A stretch of 64,000 nt of DNA, from NCBI RefSeq assembly GCF_034043515.1, contig NZ_CP138214.1:2232001-2296000 (forward strand). Direction: 5' to 3'. Below the pieces are notes generated by a model that was not told the origin of the DNA, made no database searches, and worked only from the letters and a program-made list of their open reading frames with translations. Shown one piece after another: positions 9,545 to 17,281 of the stretch (within the stretch, counting starts at the first letter, position 1; the number at the start of each line of letters is the position of its first letter). A program made the translations under genes and the position numbers. Source of the DNA: Pseudomonas sp. MUP55 (GTDB taxonomy: Bacteria; Pseudomonadota; Gammaproteobacteria; Pseudomonadales; Pseudomonadaceae).

Positions 9545-9964
9545 GCCGTGCTCCTGTAGTGAAAACATCCGTTGTTGCGCTGCCCAAACAGCCGCGCCCG
9601 TGTTCGCAAGTTAGTTAAGCGAAACGTTGCCGTTGCGTTTGTTAATGCCTGGCGTACTCCACGTGATAAACGCCAGGCGATAAGGCATCGCCAGTAGATA
9701 AAACGTCGTCTACTGCCCGGTTTTATTGGCTTTCGTTGCTGCCTTGCGGGGCGTGTTTCAGCGCGCTCCCGAACAATTTGAATGAGCCTTCAGGGGTTGG
9801 TTTAACAAAATGTTACTCCGCCTGACGAACGGTTTAACAAGCGAAACGCTAAAGGGTTTTATATAGGCGCATGATGAGTTCGTTGTGGAAAACACACGGA
9901 ATCACTGCTAAAGAGTTCAGGTCTTAGTTGCAGGTCAACTCACTAATGGTCATGGAGAACAGCT
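9545..9964. other. Divergent intergenic region between cyoA and a small gene
   Basis: These 420 bp separate divergent genes and must hold both promoters. AAGCGAAACGTT (9617-9628) and AAGCGAAACGCT (9839-9850) are two copies of a motif also found near the KGG genes. An inverted repeat, GCCTGGCG...CGCCAGGC (about 9647-9680), lies on the cyoA side. No open frame or RNA gene is recognisable. Confidence 0.5.
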
Positions 9965-10279
9965 ATGTTCATTCGCGGCAATACCTTTAATGCCTGGGCT
10001 GCACAGGCGCGGGACGAAGAATGTTTTACCCAGGAAGTGGAAAACGGCTGTCATATCGAAGTCCGGGCGCGGGAACGGGAGGACGCGGACATTGAAGTGC
10101 TGCTGTGCGTCTACACCGCAACGGGCCAGTGCGTGGTTGAACGCACCAAGCAGTTGCCGGGTGCGGAATGGACGGTGCACGACGCACTCAAGCGCGGTAT
10201 CGATCAGGCGGAACGAATTGCCGGCGGCGAATCCGGTCGATTGCCCTGCGCCGACGCCCACGGCCACGACGAGGACTGA
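9965..10279 (+). CDS. Conserved-looking hypothetical protein (104 aa)
   Basis: ATG 9965 follows GGAGAA with about 7 nt spacing. The soluble, acidic 104-residue product has three central cysteines, an alternating hydrophobic pattern that suggests beta strands (residues ~30-60), and a His/Asp-rich tail. No signal peptide or membrane segment is present and I do not recognise a family. It has the size and setting of the island's other small stress proteins and is divergent from cyoA. Confidence 0.65.
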   Translation: MFIRGNTFNAWAAQARDEECFTQEVENGCHIEVRAREREDADIEVLLCVYTATGQCVVERTKQLPGAEWTVHDALKRGIDQAERIAGGESGRLPCADAHGHDED

Positions 10280-10410
10280 CCGGCTGGCTCGCTGGAGGTT
10301 GACGAATGAATGAACTTTGGCGGCCCGGGCATTTTCCATTGTAGATAGCCCTGCCTCAGCCGGCCCGCGCCGGATGAACGCTGATCGCAACCTGCCGCTC
10401 AGAGCCGCCC

Positions 10411-11742
10411 ATGACCGAATCCAGTCTTAGCCACGCCGCACCCTCCAAACCCTCCTTGCGCCGCGCCGTGACCGGCCCGATGTTGTTCCTGTTCATCCTG
10501 GGCGATGTGCTCGGCGCAGGCGTGTACGCGCTGGCCGGAACCATCGCCGGCCAGGTGGGCGGGGCGATCTGGGTGCCATTGCTGGTGGCGTTGTTCTTCG
10601 CCATGCTCACGGCCGGCTCCTACGCCGAGCTGGTCACCAAGTACCCGCATGCCGGCGCCGCTTCCGTGTTCGCCGAGAAGGCGTTCAAGTCGCCGCTGAT
10701 CTCGTTCCTGGTGGGCTATTGCATGCTCGCTGCGGCCGTGACCAGCGCCGCCGGATTGTCACTGGCGTTTGCCGGGGACTACCTCGCCGCGTTCATCGAC
10801 GTATCGCCGCATTGGGCGGCGCTGGTGTTTTTGCTGGTGATTGCACTGCTCAATGCCCGCGGCATCAAGGAGTCGCTAGGCGCCAATATGGTCATGACCT
10901 GCGTGGAACTGTCCGGGCTGTTGTTGGTGGTAGTGGCGGCGGCGTGGTGCTTGCAGTCCGGCGAAGCCAACCTGGCGCGGGCGTTCGAATTCAAGCCCGG
11001 CGTCAACCCCATGGTGGCGGTGCTGGGGGCTGCGCTGCTGGCGTTCTATTCGTTTGTCGGCTTTGAAACCTCAGCCAACCTGGCGGAGGAAATCCGCGGG
11101 GTGCGCAAGGTCTATCCGCGTGCGTTGTTCGCGGCATTGGTCACGGCGGGCATTGTGTACATGGCGGTGGGAGTCGCTGCATCGGTGGTGTTGCCGATGG
11201 ATAAGTTGACGTCCACGTCGGCGCCGTTGCTGGAAGTGGTGCGTGCGTCGGGCTTGAGTATTCCGCCTCAGCTGTTTGCGTTCATTGCCTTGGTGGCGGT
11301 GGCCAATGGTGCGCTTTTGACGATGGTCATGGCGAGTCGGCTGGCCTATGGGATGGCGCGTATGGGGTTGTTGCCGCAGCCGCTGTCGCGCGTGCTGCCC
11401 AAACGGCGCACGCCCTGGGTCGCGATTGTGGCCAGTACCGCTGTGGCGATTGCGTTGACGTTGACGGGGACACTGGCGGCGTTGGCGGAGACGGTGGTGT
11501 TGTTGCTGCTGTTTGTTTTTCTGAGTACGAATGTGGCGGTGCTGGTGCTGCGGCGGGACAAGATTGAGCAGAGTCATTTTCGTGTGCCGAGTTGGGTGCC
11601 GGTGTTGGCGGTTGTTTCGTGTTTGATTCTGCTGAGTCAGCAGGGGTTGGATACGTGGTTGCGGGGTGGGGCGTTGGTGTTGGTGGGGGTGGTGTTGTAT
11701 GGGTGTAATCGGATGGTGGCGCCGGCGGTGGAGGCTGGCTGA
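10411..11742 (+). CDS. APC-superfamily amino acid permease
   Basis: This 443-residue inner-membrane transporter has about 12 hydrophobic segments. The first helix carries the APC glycine motif GDVLGAGVYAL, and the sixth helix region reads LAFYSFVGFETSANLAEEIRG, where FVGFE is the substrate-site signature. Such proteins import amino acids or amines by proton symport or exchange; specificity is not predictable here. Synonymous base use becomes more G/T-rich near the 3' end. The gene is convergent with the alcohol dehydrogenase, with the large palindrome between them. Confidence 0.88.
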   Translation: MTESSLSHAAPSKPSLRRAVTGPMLFLFILGDVLGAGVYALAGTIAGQVGGAIWVPLLVALFFAMLTAGSYAELVTKYPHAGAASVFAEKAFKSPLISFLVGYCMLAAAVTSAAGLSLAFAGDYLAAFIDVSPHWAALVFLLVIALLNARGIKESLGANMVMTCVELSGLLLVVVAAAWCLQSGEANLARAFEFKPGVNPMVAVLGAALLAFYSFVGFETSANLAEEIRGVRKVYPRALFAALVTAGIVYMAVGVAASVVLPMDKLTSTSAPLLEVVRASGLSIPPQLFAFIALVAVANGALLTMVMASRLAYGMARMGLLPQPLSRVLPKRRTPWVAIVASTAVAIALTLTGTLAALAETVVLLLLFVFLSTNVAVLVLRRDKIEQSHFRVPSWVPVLAVVSCLILLSQQGLDTWLRGGALVLVGVVLYGCNRMVAPAVEAG

Positions 11743-11760
11743 TGTCTCGCCTGACTTTCG

Positions 11761-12556
11761 GTTTTTGACTGGGGACATATCCATTGCTGCGGTAATGGCG
11801 GCTTATGGTTCCGCTCTTACAGCGGGTCACTTTGGAAAAGCCCCAAAGTAACCAAAGGGCTTTTGCCCCACCACTCGGCACCTCGCCTAGGCTCGGTGTG
11901 CCCGAACGCAGGCTTGAATCCGTGGGCCGCCGCCATGCGCCATCCATGGCGCAGGGCGGCTAACCCGGCGTCCTGCCGGGTTACCCACGGATTCAAACCT
12001 GCGTTCGGCCAGCGTGGTTTAACGGGGCGACCGAGATCAAAATCAAGAGCAAAAGCGACTCGCTGCGCATCGTTTATGGGCAAGACGAGCGCCGTATTGT
12101 GGCGAGGGAGCTTGCTCCCGCTGGGGCGCGAAGCGGCCCTCGCTCTTCAAGACTGGGACTGCTGCGCAGTCCAGCGGGAGCAAGCTCCCTCACCACAAGT
12201 TATTGATTGGCCGAGCCACCGCGCACCCTCACTGACCAGGTCGGCTCTAAGGCCGCCTCGCTTCGCTTTTGCTTTTGATCTTAAGCGCCCCGTCAAACCA
12301 CGCTGGCCGGAAGCCGACAGTGATTTGGGGGGTAAACCGGCAGGACGCCGGTTTAGCCGCCCCGCGCCATGGATGGCGCGTGGCGGCGGCCCCCCAAATC
12401 GCTGTCGGATTACGGGCACACCGAGCGTGAGCGAGGTGCCGAGTGGTGGGGCAAGAGCCCTTTGGTTACTTTGGGGCTTTTCCAAAGTGACCCGCTGTAA
12501 GAGCGGAACCGCCAGCAGCCATGGCCCAAAAAACGGATATGTACTCAGTCAAAAAG
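11761..12556. repeat. ~795-bp nested palindrome: two inverted repeat copies around a REP pair
   Basis: Two ~300-bp arms are imperfect inverted copies. They begin with TTTTTGACTG at 11763 and end with its complement near 12551. Matching blocks include GGTTCCGCTCTTAC, AGCGGGTCACTTTGGAAAAG, CCAAAGGGCT and CCACCACTCGGCACCTCGC, and near the centre CCAGCGTGGTTT-ACGGGGCG. Each arm holds its own stem-loop. The left stem is GAACGCAGG-TTGAATCCGTGG; the right stem is CCGACAG-GATTTGGGGGG. Both enclose the same inner hairpins (GCGCCAT-C/G-ATGGCGC and a CCGGC-AGGACGCCGG-type hairpin). The centre (12098-12197) is a REP-like pair. It fills the gap between convergent genes. I have seen similar arm sequences in pseudomonad genomes but cannot name a family. 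Confidence 0.85.
12098..12197. repeat. Central REP-like inverted pair in the palindrome
   Basis: TGTGGCGAGGGAGCTTGC at 12098 is mirrored by GCAAGCTCCCTCACCACA ending at 12197, each with an inner GAGCTTGCTC-type hairpin. It resembles the window's REP pairs but has its own core sequence. Confidence 0.75.
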
Positions 12557-12561
12557 CCTAC

Positions 12562-13731
12562 TCAAGGCCTGAACACCGCCCGCAAACACTGATCCGTCTT
12601 CTCCTTGAACATAGCGTACCCCTGCGCCCCATCCTCCAGACTCATCGGATGAGTCAACAGATAAGCCGGATCCAACTCCCCCCGCTGAATATGCTCAAAC
12701 AACGTCGCCGCATACCGCTGCCCCGGCTGCTGCCCGGATTTCAACGTCAGCGCCTTGTTGACAATCGCCCCCATGGGAAACTTATCAAGCAGCCCCCCAT
12801 ACACCCCGACCACCGACACCGTGCCGCCTTTACGGCAAGCCCGTATCGCTTGCCTGAGCACGCTGCCGCGTTCGGTATGCAGCCTGAGCATCTGCTTGGC
12901 CTTGTCATACGCATAGTCGATCTCGGTGCCATGCGCCTCCATCCCCACGCAATCGATGCAACGGTCTGGCCCACGCCCGCCCGTCAGCTCCAGCAAAGCC
13001 TCATGCACATTGGTTTTCTCATAGTTGATTGCAATCGCCTTGCCGCGCTCTTGCGCCAGGCGCAGCCGGTCGGGGTAGCGGTCGATGGCGATCACCCGTT
13101 CGGCGCCTAGCAGATAAGCGCTGCAAATGGCCATCTGGCCAACCCCGCCGCAGCCCCACACCGCTACGGTGTCGCCCGGCTGGATACCGGCGTTGTCCGC
13201 GGCGAAGTAACCGGTAGGCGCCGCATCCGATACGAACAGCGCCTGCTCGTCGCTGACGCCCTCGGGCACTTTGAACAGGTTGACGTCGGCAAACGGCACT
13301 CGAACATAGGTGGCGTGGCTGCCGGGGTAACCGCCGAAGGCGTGGCTGTAGCCGAGGATGCCGCAGCACGGCTGGCCGTACAGGAGGTCCGTCGCCGAAG
13401 GGTTGGGGTTGGAGTTGTCGCAGCAGGAAAAGTCGCTGCGCTGGCAGGGTTCGCAGTTGCCGCAACCGATGATCGAAATGGTGACCACCTTGTCACCCTG
13501 GCGCAGGTCGGTGATGCCTTTGCCCACTTCGACGACTTCACCCATGAACTCATGGCCGATGATGTCGCCAGGCTTCATGGCCGGTACGTAGCCGCCAAGC
13601 AAATGCAGGTCGGAACCGCACACGGAGGACATTGTGACGCGGATGATCGCGTCACGCGGGTTGAGGATAGTCGGGTCGGGAACGTTGTCGACTTGCAGTA
13701 AGTTCGGTGCTTGCCAGGTAAGTGCGCGCAT
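12562..13731 (-). CDS. Zinc-dependent alcohol/formaldehyde-type dehydrogenase
   Basis: This 389-residue medium-chain dehydrogenase has the catalytic zinc motif CGSDLHLLGG (Cys ~38), GHEFMGEVVEVG, a structural-zinc cysteine cluster (CGNCEPCQRSDFSCC, ~90-105) and the Rossmann motif VWGCGGVGQMA (~190). It resembles the glutathione-independent formaldehyde or threonine-type dehydrogenases of the FdhA/AdhD group; substrate is uncertain. Its start overlaps the upstream gene's stop (TGATG), so the two are translationally coupled. Pseudomonas stress islands often include such a dehydrogenase. Confidence 0.88.
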   Translation of the reverse strand: MRALTWQAPNLLQVDNVPDPTILNPRDAIIRVTMSSVCGSDLHLLGGYVPAMKPGDIIGHEFMGEVVEVGKGITDLRQGDKVVTISIIGCGNCEPCQRSDFSCCDNSNPNPSATDLLYGQPCCGILGYSHAFGGYPGSHATYVRVPFADVNLFKVPEGVSDEQALFVSDAAPTGYFAADNAGIQPGDTVAVWGCGGVGQMAICSAYLLGAERVIAIDRYPDRLRLAQERGKAIAINYEKTNVHEALLELTGGRGPDRCIDCVGMEAHGTEIDYAYDKAKQMLRLHTERGSVLRQAIRACRKGGTVSVVGVYGGLLDKFPMGAIVNKALTLKSGQQPGQRYAATLFEHIQRGELDPAYLLTHPMSLEDGAQGYAMFKEKTDQCLRAVFRP

Positions 13732-14564
13732 CAGTGAGATCCCCCTTCAATGGCGACGCCGGTTTTGACGGTCGGGTGATCGCTGGTCACCTGGTCGTCG
13801 GCGGCGTGTACGTAAAAAAAGTCGTCGTCCTGTTCCGGTCTGAGGCGGTTGTCGCTGACCTCGCCGGTTTCCAGTTGCTGTTTCACCGCCTGCAGCGCAT
13901 TGAGCAAGGCCTTGTCGCTGAACAGGCTGATCGCCCGCGCCAGCCCATAGCCCAATCTGCCCATGGCCGGCTTGCATACCACCACGGCTTTGACTTGGGT
14001 GCCACGGCCGGCGGGGGCGGGGGACAGTGAGAGGGCAATGTCATGGGCCCAGCGCCCATCGCCTGGGGTTTTCCAATGCAGCACTCCAGGCTCCTGGGTT
14101 TCGCTCTGGATCAGCGTGCACTGCACGCGCTTGCCGGCGGGAGCGCGCAGCGTCCAGCGCGTGACGTCCGGTGCCAGTTGCTCGACGCTGTCGACCCAAC
14201 GCAACAGCGGGCCGACCTGCTCGGGTCTGGCGAGGAAGGTAGATACCTCTTCAAGGGGCCGATTGATCGTAATGCTGCGTGTGATCGCTTCGCTGATCGG
14301 CCAGTGATGCTCGCGGCTGAATTGCTGTTCGAAGGGTGTCGGCGTCAGCGCCTGCTTGAGCCGGCAATGGCCAGCGGTACCGCGAAAAACGGCGTAGGCG
14401 CCTGCCACGGTCTGCAATGCGCCGCTCAACCCGCCTTTGCGCCAGCCGTGTATCAGCAGGGCCGCCCCGGCCGTCACCGAAAGCGTACGTTCAGCTTTGG
14501 TCAGCGTGCCGCTTCGTTGGCCGTCTTGGGGGGTATGGTTCGCTATCAGCGGATGTTCAGTCAT
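13731..14564 (-). CDS. SRPBCC-fold (polyketide cyclase/dehydrase-like) protein with N-terminal membrane helices
   Basis: The 277-residue product has an N-terminal DUF2892-like hydrophobic region (residues ~25-65, LSVTAGAALLIHGWRKGGLSG) followed by a START/SRPBCC-type domain (~90-215; ITINRPLEEVSTFLARPEQVGPLLRWV). The C-terminus is acidic. Family members may bind hydrophobic ligands; function is unknown. ATG 14564 is supported by AGGAGG 10 nt upstream, rejecting a longer frame from 14744. It is the first gene of a two-gene operon with the zinc dehydrogenase. Confidence 0.82.
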   Translation of the reverse strand: MTEHPLIANHTPQDGQRSGTLTKAERTLSVTAGAALLIHGWRKGGLSGALQTVAGAYAVFRGTAGHCRLKQALTPTPFEQQFSREHHWPISEAITRSITINRPLEEVSTFLARPEQVGPLLRWVDSVEQLAPDVTRWTLRAPAGKRVQCTLIQSETQEPGVLHWKTPGDGRWAHDIALSLSPAPAGRGTQVKAVVVCKPAMGRLGYGLARAISLFSDKALLNALQAVKQQLETGEVSDNRLRPEQDDDFFYVHAADDQVTSDHPTVKTGVAIEGGSH

Positions 14565-14686
14565 GTTTCCAGTCCTCCTACGGGTGTGTTTTCGGTAGAA
14601 AATTCGGCGCCGTTTGAGGTTCCACTGCATTTCACGATAGGGGATGAAAGGTGTCCCTGGCGGGCGTCGATGACGGGCGAAAAGGC

Positions 14687-14887
14687 TCAGGAGTCGTTCG
14701 AAAGCCCTCTGGGCGGCCTGCGCCGACGCGCAAAGTCGTCCCATCGCTCAGGCCTGCGCTGCTCACCACAGCGCATACACACGTAGACGTCTGGATCCAC
14801 GCCCATGTAATAGCCCTTGCGTATATAAGGGTGACTGCACGTATCTGGCCAAGAACACTGGCCAGTTCGAACATGCTGATTAGCCAT
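14687..14887 (-). CDS. Small putative zinc-binding protein (66 aa)
   Basis: ATG 14887 gives a 66-residue protein with cysteines arranged as C-x5-C-x-H ... C-x2-C (QCSWPDTCSHPYIRKGYY and VCMRCGEQ), a likely zinc site, and a basic C-terminus. The ribosome site is weak. An in-frame GTG at 14917 lies inside a terminator-like hairpin and is disfavoured. I do not know the family; it is reported because the cysteine pattern is unlikely by chance. Confidence 0.5.
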   Translation of the reverse strand: MANQHVRTGQCSWPDTCSHPYIRKGYYMGVDPDVYVCMRCGEQRRPERWDDFARRRRPPRGLSNDS

Positions 14888-14901
14888 ATAAAACTGCCAA
14901 G

Positions 14902-14926
14902 AAAAAAGCCCGCACAAAGTACGGGC
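14902..14926 (-). terminator. Rho-independent terminator pointing left
   Basis: On the minus strand GCCCGTAC-TTTGTG-CGGGC is followed by six T. No minus-strand protein gene lies immediately upstream of it (to the right, up to the plus-strand gene at 15137). It could end a short leader or small RNA arising between 14930 and 15130. A second, bulged hairpin with T-runs on both sides lies at about 14983-15009. Confidence 0.5.
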
Positions 14927-15065
14927 AAGACAGGAGTTTTTACCAAGAGCCTGGAGTGAACAGACTCAGTATTGAGAAACAAAAAACCTCGCAGCGGTTT
15001 ATTTTTTTTCAGCCGGTGCCGACGAATGGTCGTTCAACTAGCGCAACGCAAAAATTGCGCAAGCC

Positions 15066-15094
15066 GAACCAACTAGGTAGGAAAAAATTCTGAA
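15066..15094 (+). promoter_or_regulatory. Candidate AlgU (sigma-22)-type promoter
   Basis: GAACCA (15066-15071), a 17-nt spacer and TCTGAA (15089-15094) fit the AlgU/RpoE-type pattern GAACTT-N16/17-TCTGA with two mismatches in the -35. It sits 43 bp before the start of the small gene at 15137. This is a by-eye match only. Confidence 0.4.
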
Positions 15095-15136
15095 CCTTCA
15101 TTCTGATCAAACCACAAAAAATCAGAAGGAGAGTTT

Positions 15137-15406
15137 ATGAAAAACATTTTATATATCATCGAGTACGACTACCACCGCGAGCCGAAGTCTTTCATTATAA
15201 GAGCGGAGGTCATGAACAATGCGGAGGCCTGGCATTGGGCATGTTGCGACGCGGGAATTGGTATTATTCCACGGTCGCGTAATGAAAGGATCAAACGAAT
15301 AAGCAAACCGCTGGCCGAGCGCTACGGACTTGAGAATGTAAGGTGGCGTCCATCTGGTAGTGTTCCGTTTATTGCAAAGCCCTACGTACCACCGCCGCCC
15401 GAATGA
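15137..15406 (+). CDS. DUF6555-like small protein (89 aa), paralogue of 26951-27208
   Basis: The 89-residue protein shares with the product at 26951-27208 the pattern Y-x(n)-K/R-P-SFI(I/V)RA, MNNAEAWHWA(C/S)CDAG, IPR, (K)R(I/V)SKP(L/M)AE(R/K)YG and VRW. These two copies define a family (DUF6555 from memory) of cytoplasmic proteins of unknown function. ATG 15137 has AAGGAG upstream. The C-terminus is proline-rich and specific to this copy. A possible AlgU promoter precedes it. Confidence 0.75.
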   Translation: MKNILYIIEYDYHREPKSFIIRAEVMNNAEAWHWACCDAGIGIIPRSRNERIKRISKPLAERYGLENVRWRPSGSVPFIAKPYVPPPPE

Positions 15407-15464
15407 AGGCCTTTGCAATGAAAGATATTGATTCGGACGCCCGTATCAGCGGCATTAACCTCTA

Positions 15465-15671
15465 TTATTTTCCTCGACGCTCCTGCAGCTGATATAACTT
15501 CTGCACGCTGCGCTCAAGTGCAACGGTCATCAGCTCTGCCGCGTACATTTCTTTGCACGTCGGGCAGAGCATTTCAGACGCGGTCGCTATCAGGAAATCA
15601 GGTTCGTCCGTGGTCGGTTCATAGGATTCCTTGCACTGAACGCAACGGCGGTTCGCTTGTAGATATTGCAC
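15465..15671 (-). CDS. Small zinc-ribbon-like protein (68 aa)
   Basis: Two CxxC pairs, CVQC (residues ~10-13) and CPTC (~36-39), suggest a zinc ribbon, followed by an amphipathic helix (YAAELMTVALERSVQKLYQL). The start is GTG at 15671, with GGGAGGA just upstream; the overlapping ATG is out of frame. It is unknown in function and small enough to be a regulator or adaptor. It is convergent with the gene at 15137. Confidence 0.65.
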   Translation of the reverse strand: MQYLQANRRCVQCKESYEPTTDEPDFLIATASEMLCPTCKEMYAAELMTVALERSVQKLYQLQERRGK

Positions 15672-15858
15672 ATCGGTTCCTCCCTGAATGAACCCCCACC
15701 ATTCATTATTGGACGGATGTTTTCAACCAATAAAAGTGAAAGTTTCAAACAAGCGATTAGTTGATATTTTAATGCCAGCATCGCGATCCCTCAGCAATGC
15801 GGATCACGTTCAGTCGAAGGTTTTCATCCTCCAGGGCATCTGCGATTGATAAACGGCG

Positions 15859-16410
15859 CTAGGAGTGAATGAAGCTGCTCACAAACTCCGCCTTGATCAC
15901 CGGCAGCTCGATCGCATGGATCAGGCCGGTGGTCAGCGCCTGGTGTGGGTCCAGAATGCGCGGCGCCGCGATCAGGTACTTCTCCGTTTCCAGTGTTTCC
16001 TCGGCGTCGGCGGTGCGCTCGGCCACGATGCGGGCATACAGCTGCAGGTCATAATCGAGGCTCATCGCGTATTCGGACATGCGCGAATGGTCGACCGCGC
16101 CTTGCACATGCCAGTGAAACGGATGGAACAGGAATTTGCTGTGGACACAGGCGGTGCGGCGTTCGCCGGCGAGAAAGATGATATTGCCCATCGACTCCAC
16201 CGTGCCCAGGTTATGGGTATGCACCGGGATCGGCAGGGCTCGCAGAAAGTTGTACATGGTAAAGCCGTAGCTGCATTCACCGCCCATGGTTGCGATGTTC
16301 ACCACCAGTCCCGAGGCATCCTGCTGCACGGCCAATGACGCTTTTTCGATCAGCTGGCTGCAGGTTGACGCGGTGACAGGGCCGGTAAAATTAATAATGT
16401 GTAAAGGCAT
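15859..16410 (-). CDS. ClpP-like serine protease, stand-alone
   Basis: This 183-residue ClpP/crotonase-fold protein shows a ClpP-type active site: Ser in VESMGNIIFLAG (~80) and His in FLFHPFHW (~105), with an acidic residue available in ILDPHQALTTGLI. It is less similar to housekeeping ClpP than typical orthologues: GERRTACVHS replaces the usual PNS segment. There is no ClpX or ClpA gene nearby, so a partner ATPase elsewhere or peptidase activity alone are both possible. ATG 16410 is chosen with GAGGGA upstream. It follows the KGG gene at 16464 in the same direction, with a hairpin between them. Confidence 0.78.
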   Translation of the reverse strand: MPLHIINFTGPVTASTCSQLIEKASLAVQQDASGLVVNIATMGGECSYGFTMYNFLRALPIPVHTHNLGTVESMGNIIFLAGERRTACVHSKFLFHPFHWHVQGAVDHSRMSEYAMSLDYDLQLYARIVAERTADAEETLETEKYLIAAPRILDPHQALTTGLIHAIELPVIKAEFVSSFIHS

Positions 16411-16430
16411 GGTGTCCCTCATCAATGAAA

Positions 16431-16452
16431 GCAGGGGAGCACTGCTCCCCTG
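16431..16452 (-). terminator. Hairpin between a KGG gene and the ClpP-like gene
   Basis: GCAGGGGAGC / GCTCCCCTGC is a perfect 10-bp stem in the 53-bp gap. It may terminate or attenuate KGG transcripts before the ClpP-like gene; no strong U-tract follows. Confidence 0.5.
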
Positions 16453-16463
16453 CATCAAGCACA

Positions 16464-16814
16464 TTAGCTGTTGCGGCCGCCACCGTGGCTGTTTTCGCCG
16501 CCTTTACGGCCCGCTTCAGAAGCTTTCTCGCGGTCGTTGGCGAAATTGCCGCCACTGTTCTGGCCCCCTTTGCGGCCGGCCTCGGCAGCGCGCTCGGGAT
16601 CATTCTTGAAGTTCCCGCCGCTGTTCTGACCGCCTTTGCTGCCGGCTTCGGCGGCGCGCTCAGGGTCGTTCTTGAAGTTACCGCCACTGTTTTGGCCACC
16701 CTTGCTACCAATCTCCTGATAGAACTCTTTGTCATGGGAGGCAGACGTGGCTTCGCCACCTTTCTTACCGGCTTCGTTGACGCTCATTTGGCCTTTTTTG
16801 TCTTGAGTACTCAT
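16464..16814 (-). CDS. KGG-repeat stress-induced protein, four-repeat form (116 aa)
   Basis: The protein has an N-terminal segment (MSVNEAGKKGGEATSASHD) and three full KGG repeats (GG-NF-(K/A)ND-(P/R)E-(R/K)A-(A/S)EAG-(S/R)KGG), ending in a Gly/His/Ser-rich tail. It combines a YciG-like N-terminus with repeats found in the two shorter paralogues of this window. GAGGT precedes ATG 16814. The DNA repeats (about 69 bp) could recombine and change repeat number (inference). Confidence 0.85.
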   Translation of the reverse strand: MSTQDKKGQMSVNEAGKKGGEATSASHDKEFYQEIGSKGGQNSGGNFKNDPERAAEAGSKGGQNSGGNFKNDPERAAEAGRKGGQNSGGNFANDREKASEAGRKGGENSHGGGRNS

Positions 16815-17104
16815 GTTCAGTTACCTCGTCGTTATGTCGGTTGTGCAACGTTCATTTCGATCTTGCAGGGAACTTACACTTCGCCGTGCGGGTGCACTGG
16901 CTATAAGTGTCTCTCGCACAATGGTGGACTTTGCCGCAAGCCGATAGTTGCTTCGGCTAGTTCAGTACCGCGCCGGTGTTCGTAACACGTGGCGCTGTTT
17001 GAACGCATGCCGGTCACTGCTTCGGTTCGCACTTCCACTATCGGCCGGTGATGTAACTCACCACGCTGGTAATCAGTTGACGCTCGCATGATTAATGCCC
17101 TTGG

Positions 17105-17281
17105 TTATGACTTGCGTCCACCACCATGACTGTTTTGGCCGCCTTTACGACCCGCTTCCGACGCTTTCTCGCGGTCGTTGGCAAAGTTGCCACCCGACGC
17201 ATGGCCACCTTTCTTTCCCGCCTCCGATGCTTTTTCGCGATCGTTAGCGAAGTTGCCAGGGTTTTTATTGCTCGTGGTCAT
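17105..17281 (-). CDS. KGG-repeat stress-induced protein (58 aa), very short gene
   Basis: I translated this by hand: it encodes 58 residues beginning MTTSNKNPGNFANDREKAS, with two KGG repeats, and ends GGGRKS. It is nearly identical to the product at 793-975 (differences at about ten positions). ATG 17281 follows GGAG by 8 nt and the stop is TAA at 17105. Coding constraint is supported because the paralogue differs mostly at third positions. The upstream DNA also matches the first copy. Confidence 0.85.
   Translation of the reverse strand: MTTSNKNPGNFANDREKASEAGKKGGHASGGNFANDREKASEAGRKGGQNSHGGGRKS

Noticed and set aside
11743..12561. Insertion sequence with terminal inverted repeats
   Set aside because: No transposase frame and no clear target duplication; the inverted repeat is the element itself.
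11863..13110. 415-codon open frame across the large palindrome
   Set aside because: It runs through inverted repeats and antisense into the alcohol dehydrogenase; low-complexity product.
16464..16814. CRISPR-like direct repeats of ~69 bp
   Set aside because: They are in-frame KGG protein repeats with no spacers or cas genes.
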